Shown piece by piece: positions 8,623-18,319 of a stretch of 64,000 bases of DNA; the first letter of the stretch is position 1, and every line of letters starts with the position of its first letter. A model generated the notes under the pieces. It was not told the origin of the DNA and ran no database searches. It was given only the letters and a program-made list of their open reading frames with translations. The position numbers and the translations under genes are program-made. This DNA is from Prolixibacteraceae bacterium (GTDB lineage: Bacteria > Bacteroidota > Bacteroidia > Bacteroidales > Prolixibacteraceae): assembly GCA_019856515.1 (NCBI GenBank), contig CP082230.1, forward strand, positions 3,596,001 to 3,660,000. Direction: 5' to 3'.

Positions 8623-9981
8623 CTACTTCATTCGTTCTGTCGAAATGCAACTCTGTGGAATTTCACTCTTCTTTGGTAGTTTCATTTTCCATACTAATGC
8701 TTTATTTAAGAGTGTTTGCACAACTTTAGGATATTCTTTAGACATCTCTTTTTGTTCGGCCCAATCATCTTGAATACAATATAATTCAGATCTCTTTAGA
8801 TCCGTGTTAATAAGTAGTTTCCATTTCCCTTCTTGAATACCTAGGTTGGGCCAATTGGGGGAATTATCTTTCCATAGTCGCCATTCCCAGTAAATTGTTT
8901 TAGTTCTTTCAAATGGATTCCCTTTTAAGGCTGTTACAATACTTTGTCCATCGCCATGGTAGTTTTTCGGAGGGGTAGCACCAGCTAATTCGATAAATGT
9001 TGGCAGGAGATCAACAGCTGTAATAGATGTTGTATTATTTCTAATTCCAGCAGGAACTTTCCCTGGCCAACGAACAATAAAAGGAACACGAACACCCCCA
9101 GCATACAAAGATCTTTTTCTCCCTTTAAGCCCTCCTGTTTCTCCAACGGAATAAAATGACCCGAGCCCTGGTCCTGTTGATGCATCATTAATTTTACGTC
9201 TTTTAGTTGTCTTTTCTGGACCGTTGTCTGAAGAGAATACAACGAGTGTATTTTTATCAATGCCTAACTCTTTCAAAAGAGAGAATATATTCCCTATTTG
9301 TTTATCAGCATCTGTTATTACAGAAGCGTATACCTTTTTTTGTTCATCTAAATAACTGAACTCATCAAGGTACTTGTTTTTAGGGTAATGTGGAGTGTGG
9401 GCTGCATGAATCCAAACATTAATGTAAAAAGGGTGACTTTGATGTTGTTTAATAAAATCTAAAGTCATTGGAATGGTCTGTTCTACATCCATCTGTTTTC
9501 CAGAAATATTAAACGCACCATATTCATCAATGCCATATTGGTAGGGAAGGGGAGCATCACTTATTGCAGAATTTGTTAAATGCCATTTTCCAAAGTGTCC
9601 TGTTACGTACCCAGCTTTTTTCATCATCCTTGTAAGCATTGGAGCTTTGGGGTTAAGCCAATCAGGCATTTCTCTTTTTTTATTGGTCTTAATGGAAGAG
9701 AAGTGTCCATGAATATTATATTTTGAAGGGAATTGTCCAGTCATGACGGCTGTACGACTGGGCGAACAAACTGGGTTTGCAACAGAGAAATTCTGGAAGT
9801 CGATTCCTTCATCAACCATTTTATCTAATACTGGTGTTTTACAGAATGTGGAGCCATGACACCCTAAATCTCCATATCCCCAATCATCTGCAAAAATAAA
9901 AATGATATTGGGTTTTTGTTCTTGTGAAAGACCAATAACACAAGAAATTAATAATGGGAAAATCATTAATAATCGCTTCAT
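8623..9981 (-). CDS. Exported sulfatase (arylsulfatase family)
   Basis: A 452-residue secreted sulfatase that would remove sulfate esters, probably from sulfated polysaccharides. A signal peptide (MKRLLMIFPLLISCVIG) precedes PNIIFIFADDWGYGDLG with the metal-binding aspartates D32 and D33. The formylglycine site is C72-S-P-S-R76. Further active-site motifs are GKWHL and FSSDNGPE. The cysteine-type site needs a formylglycine-generating or radical-SAM maturase, which is not in this window. It stands alone: no SusC/SusD pair or glycoside hydrolase is adjacent. Its 3' end faces the PorP gene across 80 bp. Confidence 0.92.
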   Translation of the reverse strand: MKRLLMIFPLLISCVIGLSQEQKPNIIFIFADDWGYGDLGCHGSTFCKTPVLDKMVDEGIDFQNFSVANPVCSPSRTAVMTGQFPSKYNIHGHFSSIKTNKKREMPDWLNPKAPMLTRMMKKAGYVTGHFGKWHLTNSAISDAPLPYQYGIDEYGAFNISGKQMDVEQTIPMTLDFIKQHQSHPFYINVWIHAAHTPHYPKNKYLDEFSYLDEQKKVYASVITDADKQIGNIFSLLKELGIDKNTLVVFSSDNGPEKTTKRRKINDASTGPGLGSFYSVGETGGLKGRKRSLYAGGVRVPFIVRWPGKVPAGIRNNTTSITAVDLLPTFIELAGATPPKNYHGDGQSIVTALKGNPFERTKTIYWEWRLWKDNSPNWPNLGIQEGKWKLLINTDLKRSELYCIQDDWAEQKEMSKEYPKVVQTLLNKALVWKMKLPKKSEIPQSCISTERMK

Positions 9982-10492
9982 AACAAACTTTGTTTTTATT
10001 CTAGGTTATTAAAAAAATGTCTTCTACAATAGAAATCCGAATGTAAAGAATACGTTAATCCCACTTGATGACTATACTACATTTAATAAAAGCATCCGAT
10101 TAGCAAGAATACTGTCTTAGTAGTAAGATTTTATGTCTTCGAAATTGATAAATTGTATAATCATGAAATTATACATTTAAAAGGGGGGCTTGGGCTTAAA
10201 ACTATGATATCGTAAAACAATAGTGAGCAGTAGAAATTACTTAAAAAATAGTTTACTATCATCATTAAACGAATATAGCGTAGATATAATCATTTGCTCG
10301 ACTAAGAATTAACGCAATAAAGATGTCTATTGTGTTAAAGATAAGGTAAATAAATTAAGAACATAGAGTGAGGATAGAGAGAAGTATCGATATCTGATGT
10401 TATTGAAGTATAATTGTTTTTTTACGGATAGAGAATGAAGTATAAATGTATTTGTTAGGTGCTTTTCAATAAAGCCATAGTCTAACCATAAC
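9982..10492. other. Non-coding gap upstream of the sulfatase
   Basis: About 510 bp of AT-rich sequence with no ORF that I trust and no RNA gene that I recognise. It includes the sulfatase promoter region, though I could not find an exact TAnnTTTG box. A G-rich heptamer lies near 10182. Confidence 0.4.
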
Positions 10493-10534
10493 CATGAATA
10501 TCAATAAAGAGGTATTACTTTATTGATATTCATG
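10493..10534. repeat. 17-bp perfect inverted repeat
   Basis: The arms 10493-10509 (CATGAATATCAATAAAG) and 10518-10534 are exact reverse complements around an 8-base loop. The element abuts the A/T tract of the neighbouring terminator. It has no T-run of its own on either strand, so it may be a protein-binding site or a relic of a mobile element. Confidence 0.8.
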
Positions 10535-10574
10535 CAAAAAAAAGTGACTAGAAGAATAAGATACTTCTAGTCAC
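10535..10574 (-). terminator. Terminator of the MacAB-TolC-like operon
   Basis: On the minus strand an 11-bp perfect stem (10544-10554 with 10564-10574, GTGACTAGAAG) with a 9-base loop is followed by a run of eight or more T. It sits 32 bp past the TolC-type gene. Confidence 0.9.
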
Positions 10575-10606
10575 GTTGTCTACCTAAGTGTTTCAATGAT
10601 ATAGGA

Positions 10607-11956
10607 TTATAGACTTATCTCTGTGCCGGTATAGAAATCAAGCATCTTTGATTTAAAGATAAACTCATATTTCGCCTGTATCTTTTGTGATTTAGCTCTG
10701 ATATAAGAGTTCTTTGCCTGGTTGTAATCATAGATATCAATTGCACCTGCATTAAACTTCTCGTTAGCAAAATCGAATGACTCTTTGCTCGAGCTCACTT
10801 GTATCGAAGAGGCATTAAACTTCTGATGTGCACCACGTGCTTGTGTTAGTGCATTGGTAACAGTCTTTCGAAGATCCTTTTCTGCCTGTACAAGGTCCAA
10901 CTTAGATTGTTGTGCCTGTAACTTGGCATTCTTATAACTATTACGTGCAGATGACCCATTAAAAATAGGAATAGATAGGTTTAAACGAACATTCTCCTGT
11001 CCATTCATATTCATTTGATCACTGAAACTTTTATTCTCTTCATTCTTGAAATAATAATAACCATTCGAATAGCCTGCACTAGCACTCAATTTTGGGTATA
11101 GTCTACCTTTTGCTGCTTTAACATTCGAGCTACTTTGTCTAATACGTGCATTGGCTGCATTGATCTCAGGACGAAGATTTAAAGCTGTTTGGTAATAGTT
11201 ATCAATATTATTTAGCTTATTCTCCGAATGAATTAAAGCCATTGGAGGAGTAACTATATCCAAAGTTTCTGGATTCTCCAGTTCAAGAAGTTGTGCCAAC
11301 TCCAATTTACGGAGAGTTAAATTATTTTGATTATTAACCTCTTCCGCCTTATTATTCGCCAACTGAGCATTCAACTCAAGTAATGGGCCTTTATCTAAAA
11401 GTCCACCATTAACCTTCTCTCTAGTAACCTGAATTTGTTTATTCGTGATCTCTGTTTGTTCTTTAGATAGCTCAAATAACTCTTTTGCTACTAAGATATT
11501 CAGGTATGCTTGTGCTACTTGTATTTCTAGATTAGCCACATTAACCTCAGTTAAGCTATTATTGTACTCAAGCTCGTGTTTACTCGCTTCAATCTGATTT
11601 TTTAATGCAAAGCCTTGAAATATATTAACATTCGCACTAATATTAAAGTCCGTTCGATTCGAGTTATTGCTTACAATAAGTCCCGAGTTTGTTGAAGATC
11701 TACCCCATGAGGTTGTATTCCCCAATCCTCCAGATAATGATGGGAGTTGTGATAACTTATTTGTCTTTAGATTATTGGAGGCGATATCGCTATTTAACTT
11801 CTGTCTTTGAATAGCGCTATTATTTTGTATTGCATGTTGAATACACTTGTCAAGATTCCATGGATCTTGACTCGATGTATTATCTTGAGCCATTGATACA
11901 ACCCCCACATGCATGGAAAGAAAACAAAGCACTATTTTGATACAACTATTTTTCAT
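10607..11956 (-). CDS. TolC-family outer-membrane efflux protein
   Basis: A 449-residue outer-membrane channel of a tripartite exporter. It has a signal peptide (cleavage after VSMAQ), the usual start WNLDKCIQHAIQNN and a long alpha-helical heptad-rich body with two OEP repeats, for example VAQAYLNILVAKE and EKDLRKTVTNALTQA. It closes the five-gene operon and begins about 40 bp after the adaptor gene. The end, YEFIFKSKMLDFYTG, is typical for the Bacteroidota branch. Confidence 0.92.
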   Translation of the reverse strand: MKNSCIKIVLCFLSMHVGVVSMAQDNTSSQDPWNLDKCIQHAIQNNSAIQRQKLNSDIASNNLKTNKLSQLPSLSGGLGNTTSWGRSSTNSGLIVSNNSNRTDFNISANVNIFQGFALKNQIEASKHELEYNNSLTEVNVANLEIQVAQAYLNILVAKELFELSKEQTEITNKQIQVTREKVNGGLLDKGPLLELNAQLANNKAEEVNNQNNLTLRKLELAQLLELENPETLDIVTPPMALIHSENKLNNIDNYYQTALNLRPEINAANARIRQSSSNVKAAKGRLYPKLSASAGYSNGYYYFKNEENKSFSDQMNMNGQENVRLNLSIPIFNGSSARNSYKNAKLQAQQSKLDLVQAEKDLRKTVTNALTQARGAHQKFNASSIQVSSSKESFDFANEKFNAGAIDIYDYNQAKNSYIRAKSQKIQAKYEFIFKSKMLDFYTGTEISL

Positions 11957-11995
11957 TGTCTCTGTCTTTAATGATTTCCAACTACTGAAAGTTGT

Positions 11996-13084
11996 CTATT
12001 TTTTATTTCCTCTTACTTGTTGTCCTTCTTCCAATCCTTCTGTTACTTCCACATTGATACCATCAGACAACCCTAACTCTACACTCTTTTTATCGTATTC
12101 AAACTTATTATCTTCTTGAGGAGTCCATACGTAGCTTGTGTCACTTTCAAAGAAGATCGTCGATTCAGGAATCGATAAAATATTCTCTTTTCTTTGTACT
12201 TCGATAGAGGCATTGGCACTATATCCTGCTCTAATAAATTGGTTCTCTTTTAGAGATACTGCTCCTTTAATCTTGAATTGAACAGCACCACCATTATTGG
12301 TACCTTTAGGGGCAATATTTGTGATGATAGCATGGTATTTTTCTTTACTCATCGCACCAATTGTTAGCTCCATAGGCATACCAATCTTAACGCGACCCAC
12401 CTCTGTCTCATCAATGTTACCTTCAAAGATCATATCCTTCATATCTGCAACCAAAGCGATAGTAGTACCATCATTAAATGAGTTACTTTGGATCACCGAG
12501 TTACCTTCTTTAACAGGAACATCTAAAACCATACCCGTAATCGTTGAACGTATCAATGTATTGGTTTGCGAAGCACTTGATTTTGTTACCCCTTCACGAA
12601 TAAGGTCTAAGTTATCTTTTGATGCTTTTAGCTCCTCTTTTGCTGCTTTAAAACTTCTCTCTGTTTGTACATAAGTAGATTCAGATATGACTCCTTTCTT
12701 ATACAATTTATCATTTCTCTCATGATTGTTCTTACTAAGTTCAAGATCAATCTCAGCTCTTTTTATTCGGTTCTTTGCATTGTTAAGGTTTACCATATCA
12801 GGAATAATTTTAACCTTAGCAATGATATCTCCTTGCTTTACAGTATCCCCAGCTTCAACGTATATTTTACTAATAATACCAGCAATCTGTGGCTTGATAG
12901 CAATCTCTTTCTTTGGCACAACAGCTCCTGTGGCTATTGTTTTAATAATGATAGTGTCGCGTTTAACATCTATCATTTCGTAACTAACCTCTTTCGGTTG
13001 TGATTTTTTGTAGATGAATGTGAATGTGCCAATTACACCTGCAACTACAAGTAGAATGATGACTATTTTAAATACCTTTTTCAT
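11996..13084 (-). CDS. Periplasmic adaptor (RND/MacA-like membrane fusion protein)
   Basis: A 362-residue HlyD/MacA-type adaptor. It has a single N-terminal membrane anchor (VFKIVIILLVVAGVIGTFTFI) and a barrel-sandwich hybrid domain split around an alpha-helical hairpin (IAIKPQIAGIISKIYVEAGDTVKQGD before it, TNTLIRSTITGMVLDVPVKEGNSV after it). A beta-barrel follows with VGRVKIGMPMELTIGA. It links the inner-membrane permeases to the TolC channel encoded next. It starts 21 bp after the upstream permease. Confidence 0.93.
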   Translation of the reverse strand: MKKVFKIVIILLVVAGVIGTFTFIYKKSQPKEVSYEMIDVKRDTIIIKTIATGAVVPKKEIAIKPQIAGIISKIYVEAGDTVKQGDIIAKVKIIPDMVNLNNAKNRIKRAEIDLELSKNNHERNDKLYKKGVISESTYVQTERSFKAAKEELKASKDNLDLIREGVTKSSASQTNTLIRSTITGMVLDVPVKEGNSVIQSNSFNDGTTIALVADMKDMIFEGNIDETEVGRVKIGMPMELTIGAMSKEKYHAIITNIAPKGTNNGGAVQFKIKGAVSLKENQFIRAGYSANASIEVQRKENILSIPESTIFFESDTSYVWTPQEDNKFEYDKKSVELGLSDGINVEVTEGLEEGQQVRGNKK

Positions 13085-13105
13085 AACTATGATATAATAT
13101 ACGTT

Positions 13106-14368
13106 TTACTCTGTTCTTAATGCTTCTATGGGTTTTATTGAAAGTGCTTTCTGTGCAGGAATAATTCCAGCCAATACGCCAATGATGACAATGATCAATA
13201 GAGAATAGATGGCTAGGTCAAATTGAATAACCATATTGGATATAAATGCCGAATCTGGATTTTGTGCCAGAACCATACTTGCTCCTGCCAATACAAGTGT
13301 TCCAAAAACGATACCTGCGATCCCTGCGATGGCGGTAATGGTGGCACTCTCCAATATTAATTGAGATGATATTTGATGAGTACGAGCACCTAATGCCCTG
13401 CGTATTCCAATCTCCTGTGTTCTCTCTTTCACTACAACTAGCATGATATTACTAATGCCAATCGCTCCTGCCAATAAGGTTCCAATACCAACAATCCAGA
13501 TTAAGAACTTTACACCATTCATCAGGTTTGAGAACTTCTTTATCTCTTTTTGTAAGTTGAAAGACCCTACGGCTGATTCATCTGTTGGGTCAATCTTATG
13601 CCTTTTCTTAAGGATAGCAGAAACGTTCTTACTCAGCTTTGCAATATCGACACCCTCTTTTCCTGTAACAAGAAAGAAGTGCACATCTACTCCCATGTTA
13701 TATGCCAACTGCAGTGTCGTGAAAGGCACGTAAACAGACTTATCTTTTCGTCCTCCAATATTTATTTGTGAGACAGCATCTACAATCCCTATCACTTTAA
13801 AGTAGACTCCTACAATATTGATATATTTACCAATAGGTGACTCCTTCTTTCCAAAAAGATCTTTGGCAACAGTTTTTCCTATCACGCAGACCTTACGATC
13901 TTTACTGATATCAAAATCGTTAAGAAAACGTCCCTCTAGAATCTTAAATGCATCCATCTTACTATAAACAGGAAAGTCTCCATTAATTCTAAAGTTTCCT
14001 TTTTTGTCTTTATAGTAAACGTTCATACCGTCACTGAACTTCTTATATAGTCCAATGCGAGGCGTGATATATTTGATTCCATCAATCTTCTCAGAGATGA
14101 TATCAATATCTCCACGTTCAATATTCCAGCTACGTCCTTTCTTGAATCCACTATAAGCTTTGGTGGTATTTTGACTCCACATAAAAGCCGTATTGGTTGC
14201 AACACCATCTATCTGTCCAAATATTCCTTTTTCAAAACCATAGCCTGCACCAATCATGACGACAAGCATAAAGACTCCCCAAAAAACACCAAGTGCTGTT
14301 AAGAACGTTCTTAGCTTATTGCGAGAAAGTACTGCCCAGATCTCTTTCCATTTATCTAAATCGAACAT
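13106..14368 (-). CDS. MacB-like ABC transporter permease (second of two)
   Basis: A 420-residue FtsX/MacB-type permease. An N-terminal transmembrane helix is followed by a large periplasmic MacB_PCD domain (about 50-260) and three C-terminal membrane helices (LIWIVGIGTLLAGAIGISNIML; a middle helix near 345-365; LLIIVIIGVLAGIIPA). The cytoplasmic coupling motif KERTQEIGIRRALGAR is present. It is paralogous to the next upstream permease, so the transporter is probably a heterodimer. It ends KPIEALRTE like most MacB permeases. Confidence 0.93.
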   Translation of the reverse strand: MFDLDKWKEIWAVLSRNKLRTFLTALGVFWGVFMLVVMIGAGYGFEKGIFGQIDGVATNTAFMWSQNTTKAYSGFKKGRSWNIERGDIDIISEKIDGIKYITPRIGLYKKFSDGMNVYYKDKKGNFRINGDFPVYSKMDAFKILEGRFLNDFDISKDRKVCVIGKTVAKDLFGKKESPIGKYINIVGVYFKVIGIVDAVSQINIGGRKDKSVYVPFTTLQLAYNMGVDVHFFLVTGKEGVDIAKLSKNVSAILKKRHKIDPTDESAVGSFNLQKEIKKFSNLMNGVKFLIWIVGIGTLLAGAIGISNIMLVVVKERTQEIGIRRALGARTHQISSQLILESATITAIAGIAGIVFGTLVLAGASMVLAQNPDSAFISNMVIQFDLAIYSLLIIVIIGVLAGIIPAQKALSIKPIEALRTE

Positions 14369-14390
14369 GTTATTTCTTTAAAGGATTAGT

Positions 14391-15632
14391 TTATTCGTAT
14401 CTAAGTGCTTCTATAGGACTAATCTTAGCCGCTTTCTTTGCTGGAATATATCCTGCAACGACACCTGAAATAATCAACACGATAGTGGCCGTAATGGCTA
14501 TACCAATATCCACCGATGGATTAACAAACGTATCACTCTCGATGTTATTCCATTTCATGATAAGTACAACTAGCTTCATAACACCAGCTCCCGCGACCAT
14601 TCCAATAAACCCTGCAAGGGTCGTAAGGAATATAGACTCCTGTAGTATCAATGAGATAATACTGTTGGGTTTAGCACCTAATGCTTTACGTATCCCAATT
14701 TCTTTGGTTCGCTCCTTCACAATGATCAACATGATATTACTTACTCCTACAATCCCTGCCATCAATGTTCCGCATCCAATAATCCATATAAACATCTGAA
14801 TAGCTGAGAAGATATTCATGGTTCGTTTATAATCGGCAAAGTTATTATAGGTTCCTAGTGCACGATTATCTGTTGGATCGAAATGATGTTTATGAGCCAT
14901 TCTTGTTCTAATATCCTGCTCTAACTTTTCTGACTCAGCTAAAGAGATCTGTTTGGTTGTTAGCGCGATATTATGAACTCGATTAGTCTTTTGAAATACT
15001 ACTTGATAAGTTGTAAAAGGGATTAGTGGATTCAGATCATCATCCTTGGCTTTTACCACTCCTATGACACGAAAAGGAATACTGTTGACAATAATCATCT
15101 TATTTAATGGATCCTCTCGTTTGAAAAGAGCATCCACTACTTGTTTAGAGATAACAATCACTTTACGTTTTTGGATTATATCTAAATGGTTAAGAAATCT
15201 TCCTTTCTCTACCTCTAGTTTGTCGATCTCTTTTACTGCAGGGTAACAACACTTGATGGAAAAACTACTAGATTCAGTCTTATAGGCAAATGGGGTAGAT
15301 CCCATATAGAAGTTTGCCGATAACTTATCGATATTGGCAACCTCACTTTTGATAATCTTGACATCATCATTTTGTAGCTTTACTCTTCGTCCTTTTGGAT
15401 AGCCATCATAAGCCTTACTGGTGATATTGGTCCAAACCCAAATAGTGTTTAATGCACTCTCTTCGAACATCGACTTTGAACCATTCTTTAGACCATTACC
15501 TGAACCTAGTAGAATCATTAACATGAAAATACCCCAAGCAATAGAGAAGCTTGTAAGAAAAGACCGAAGTTTATTTTTACGAATAGTGATGAATATCTCA
15601 TGCCATGCATCTACATCAAAAAGTGACTTCAT
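14391..15632 (-). CDS. MacB-like ABC transporter permease (first of two)
   Basis: A 413-residue permease of the FtsX/MacB type with the same plan as its neighbour: TM1 near 20-40, a periplasmic domain, and three C-terminal helices. The coupling motif is KERTKEIGIRKALGAK and the end is SPIEALRYE. Its start overlaps the ATPase stop by 4 bp (ATGA), indicating translational coupling. Substrates of such tripartite ABC systems include peptides, siderophores and macrolides; the substrate here is unknown. Confidence 0.93.
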   Translation of the reverse strand: MKSLFDVDAWHEIFITIRKNKLRSFLTSFSIAWGIFMLMILLGSGNGLKNGSKSMFEESALNTIWVWTNITSKAYDGYPKGRRVKLQNDDVKIIKSEVANIDKLSANFYMGSTPFAYKTESSSFSIKCCYPAVKEIDKLEVEKGRFLNHLDIIQKRKVIVISKQVVDALFKREDPLNKMIIVNSIPFRVIGVVKAKDDDLNPLIPFTTYQVVFQKTNRVHNIALTTKQISLAESEKLEQDIRTRMAHKHHFDPTDNRALGTYNNFADYKRTMNIFSAIQMFIWIIGCGTLMAGIVGVSNIMLIIVKERTKEIGIRKALGAKPNSIISLILQESIFLTTLAGFIGMVAGAGVMKLVVLIMKWNNIESDTFVNPSVDIGIAITATIVLIISGVVAGYIPAKKAAKISPIEALRYE

Positions 15633-16330
15633 GATTCAGCAGTTTGAAGTTCAACGATATTCTCATGTATTCTTTCAATCAGACCATCTTTTAGGTGAAT
15701 GACTTTGTTGGTTTTATCTGCAATATCTTGCTCATGGGTAACGATAATCACGGTGATACCTTGATCATTAATATCTTTCAGCATCTCCATCACTTCATAA
15801 GATGTTGTGGTATCCAAAGCTCCTGTAGGCTCATCAGCAAGGATAACCTTAGGTTTCGTAATTAATGCTCTAGCAATGGCGACACGCTGTTTCTGTCCTC
15901 CAGAGAGTTGATTAGGTAGATGGTCAGCCCATGGCCCTAGACCAACCTTCTCCAAATATTCTAACGCAATCTCGTTACGCTTTTTCCTATTTACTCCCTG
16001 ATAATATAGGGGTAACGCCACATTCTCTAATGCCGTCTTAAAAGTGATAAGATTGAAGGATTGAAAAACGAAACCAATAGTATGATTACGAAAATCTGCA
16101 GCTTCGTTCTCACTCATGTCTTTGACCAGCGTATTATTTAGGTGGTAAGTTCCCTCATCATAATTATCTAGTATGCCTAGTACATTAAGTAGTGTTGATT
16201 TACCTGAACCTGAAGACCCCATGATAGATACAAACTCCCCTTCTTTGATATGAAGATCGATACCTTTCAGTACATGAAGCTTGGTATCCCCCGTGGGGTA
16301 TGATTTATGAATATTTTTTAGTCTCAGCAT
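15629..16330 (-). CDS. ABC transporter ATP-binding protein (MacB/LolD-like)
   Basis: A 233-residue ATPase and first gene of the export operon. Motifs: Walker [10 protein letters not shown] (38-46), Q-loop in FVFQSFNL, signature LSGGQKQR, Walker [12 protein letters not shown], and the switch histidine in VIIVTHEQ. It belongs to the MacB/LolD branch that powers mechanotransmission through FtsX-type permeases. In E. coli MacB the ATPase and permease are fused; here they are separate and two permeases follow. Confidence 0.95.
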   Translation of the reverse strand: MLRLKNIHKSYPTGDTKLHVLKGIDLHIKEGEFVSIMGSSGSGKSTLLNVLGILDNYDEGTYHLNNTLVKDMSENEAADFRNHTIGFVFQSFNLITFKTALENVALPLYYQGVNRKKRNEIALEYLEKVGLGPWADHLPNQLSGGQKQRVAIARALITKPKVILADEPTGALDTTTSYEVMEMLKDINDQGITVIIVTHEQDIADKTNKVIHLKDGLIERIHENIVELQTAES

Positions 16331-16639
16331 TTCTCTTGATCTATTATTTAAATGGTCTTTCTATTAAGTTAGACGGTGTTGGAGTAATAATAGTTACAGA
16401 AAAAGTGATCTTTTTTATATTTTAATACAAAATATGACTTTAAAAGTAGATTTTGAAATGAGATACGAGGAGTAGAAACAGAAATGACCACAGCAAGGTT
16501 TTGGGCGCTGTGGTCATTTAACTTTGTAGTTGTTTTTCAAACTTAGAGTTGAAAAAACAAGGTGTCTTGGTTAAAAGGCTCTATAAAATTAGTAAAATAT
16601 ATATGGAAGAAAGGGGGGCGCGATAAAATAACCACTTTC
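16331..16639. other. Intergenic gap with two hairpins
   Basis: About 310 bp between the carbamoyltransferase gene and the export operon. It holds the perfect inverted repeat at 16482-16519 and a second, imperfect hairpin near 16531-16558 (GTTTTTCAAACT with AGTTGAAAAAAC) that may terminate the upstream minus-strand operon. I found no exact promoter box for the ATPase gene. Confidence 0.45.
16482..16519. repeat. 13-bp perfect inverted repeat
   Basis: Arms 16482-16494 (AAATGACCACAGC) and 16507-16519 are exact reverse complements with a 12-base loop. No T-run follows on the minus strand, so it is not a standard terminator by itself. Confidence 0.75.
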
Positions 16640-18307
16640 TTAAAGATCAATTAACGTTAGAGTTCCTTTGCCTATTACTCCATCAATTTTGAGGTTCTTT
16701 GCTGAAGTAATTGCTTGATCATAGCAATGAACAATAGGCTCCCCTTGTTGATTAAACGAAGTGTTGATCAACGCCAACTCTCCATACATCTGATACAAAC
16801 AGGTTAATAGGTCATAAAGAAATGGATTCTCTTCTCTTTGATCTATATACTGTATTCGAGAGGTATTATCCACATGGGTTACCCCCTCTAATGATTTTCT
16901 ATATTCAGGTTTTATGACGTAATCTAAAAGCATGTATTTAGATAAATCATCTATTTTCCCATCGATCACTTTTTCTGCATTGCTTCTTAACATGATAGGG
17001 GCAATAGGTCTATACCACTCTCTGCGCTTATGATACTGACTTACTTTCTCAGCAATCTCTACAGAGCTTGCTTTGGCTATAATACTTCGATTTCCAAGTG
17101 CCCTAGGTCCACACTCTCCAGCCCCAATGCATGTTGCAAATACGTATCCATTCATTATCCCCTCTGCCACCCTTTGAATAACACTGGCATCATAAGCATA
17201 AGACTTCTCTGGGAGGCCCCAATTGTTGAGATAGGCAGTGTGTTTTTTTAGTGTGCCATGTTTTAAGAACTCTATCCATGCCCCTGCACCCAATGCAAGT
17301 CCCGAATCTTCGCAACATGGAGGTATAACAACCTCTTCAAAAAGATTCTCTTCGATGATTCTTGAGTTGGCTTTGATGTTCAATGCACATCCTCCTGAAT
17401 AGTATAAGGTTGTGGCAGATGTGATCTCTTTATAGTGTTTTAAGTCGTTCAATAACCTCTCCTCAAATTCGGCTTGTATCGAAGCGGCAATATTTTGTAT
17501 CAAGGGATGGTGAAGATCAAAATGATTTAATTTAACCCCCATCTCCTCTTCTGCCTTATTAAAAAATAGTTGCTTACTTCTCCATATATCTTTGAAGTAA
17601 TCATGTTTTCTTAGCCAAGCTCTAACTTCAGGAAGATCTTTCCCAAAAGAGCCAAATCCCATGATCTTTCCTGGGACAGAGTTCTGATCAAATCGTTTGG
17701 CACCCACAATTGCAAACGTGAGTGCATTGGCATTATGCAGGGAGGTGATCTCTTTATTCTTCCAATGGGCATCTACCAAATTTATTTCGCCATGCTTATA
17801 GTGCCATACACTGAAGTTTGAGCAACTTGCCCCTCCATCATAATGGACATGTAGACTGTTCTCTTTCCATATACCACAGAAAGGTAGTATCGTGGCAATA
17901 TGAGCCATCTCATGGCTCAAAGCCCACCCTCTGTTCTTGGTGTCAAACCACTTCAGGTATCCTGACTCCGGTTGACTGGATAGTTCCCCTTTTAATGGTG
18001 CTTCAAATCGAATTTGACCATCTTCACTTATAAATGCACGTCCTATCTCATGATCGACAAATACCACATCTAACTCCATCCCAATCAGTTTCTCTTCTCT
18101 TAAAAGAGAAACCAAATGCTGGTGCATCTTATTATCACGTTTATTCCTTGTAATACGCTCTAATTGTACCAGTTTTTTCACTTCACCGTTGTGAAATAAA
18201 ACCATGTTATGGTCATGAATAAATCCAGGATAGTCGCTTTTTACACAGTCTTGAATACCGTAGATAGCAAGCGTTGGACGTTCAGGATTCCATTGATGAT
18301 GAGTCAT
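16640..18307 (-). CDS. Carbamoyltransferase, NodU/CmcH family
   Basis: A 555-residue member of the family that uses carbamoyl phosphate to O-carbamoylate sugars or natural products. The N-terminal Kae1-like domain carries the metal-site segment SHEMAHIATILPF, and the nucleotide-site pattern YYSGGCALN is visible near residue 300. The C-terminal carbamoyltransferase domain has GECGPRALGNRSI, HKRREWYRPIAP and LINTSFNQQGEPIV. It starts 12 bp after the membrane-protein gene in a probable purD operon. The acceptor cannot be read from sequence; a surface glycan is plausible but is inference. Confidence 0.9.
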   Translation of the reverse strand: MTHHQWNPERPTLAIYGIQDCVKSDYPGFIHDHNMVLFHNGEVKKLVQLERITRNKRDNKMHQHLVSLLREEKLIGMELDVVFVDHEIGRAFISEDGQIRFEAPLKGELSSQPESGYLKWFDTKNRGWALSHEMAHIATILPFCGIWKENSLHVHYDGGASCSNFSVWHYKHGEINLVDAHWKNKEITSLHNANALTFAIVGAKRFDQNSVPGKIMGFGSFGKDLPEVRAWLRKHDYFKDIWRSKQLFFNKAEEEMGVKLNHFDLHHPLIQNIAASIQAEFEERLLNDLKHYKEITSATTLYYSGGCALNIKANSRIIEENLFEEVVIPPCCEDSGLALGAGAWIEFLKHGTLKKHTAYLNNWGLPEKSYAYDASVIQRVAEGIMNGYVFATCIGAGECGPRALGNRSIIAKASSVEIAEKVSQYHKRREWYRPIAPIMLRSNAEKVIDGKIDDLSKYMLLDYVIKPEYRKSLEGVTHVDNTSRIQYIDQREENPFLYDLLTCLYQMYGELALINTSFNQQGEPIVHCYDQAITSAKNLKIDGVIGKGTLTLIDL

Positions 18308-18319
18308 CCAAACAAATTT

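Noticed and set aside
10013..10111. Short frame reading FYNRNPNVKNTLIPL and onward upstream of the sulfatase, suggestive of a gene remnant
   Set aside because: Only about 32 codons, no start codon, and I could not match it to a family. Chance is likely in AT-rich DNA.
8623..16330. Possible polysaccharide utilisation locus around the sulfatase
   Set aside because: No SusC/SusD, glycoside hydrolase or regulator is next to it; the neighbours are an unrelated export operon and T9SS genes.
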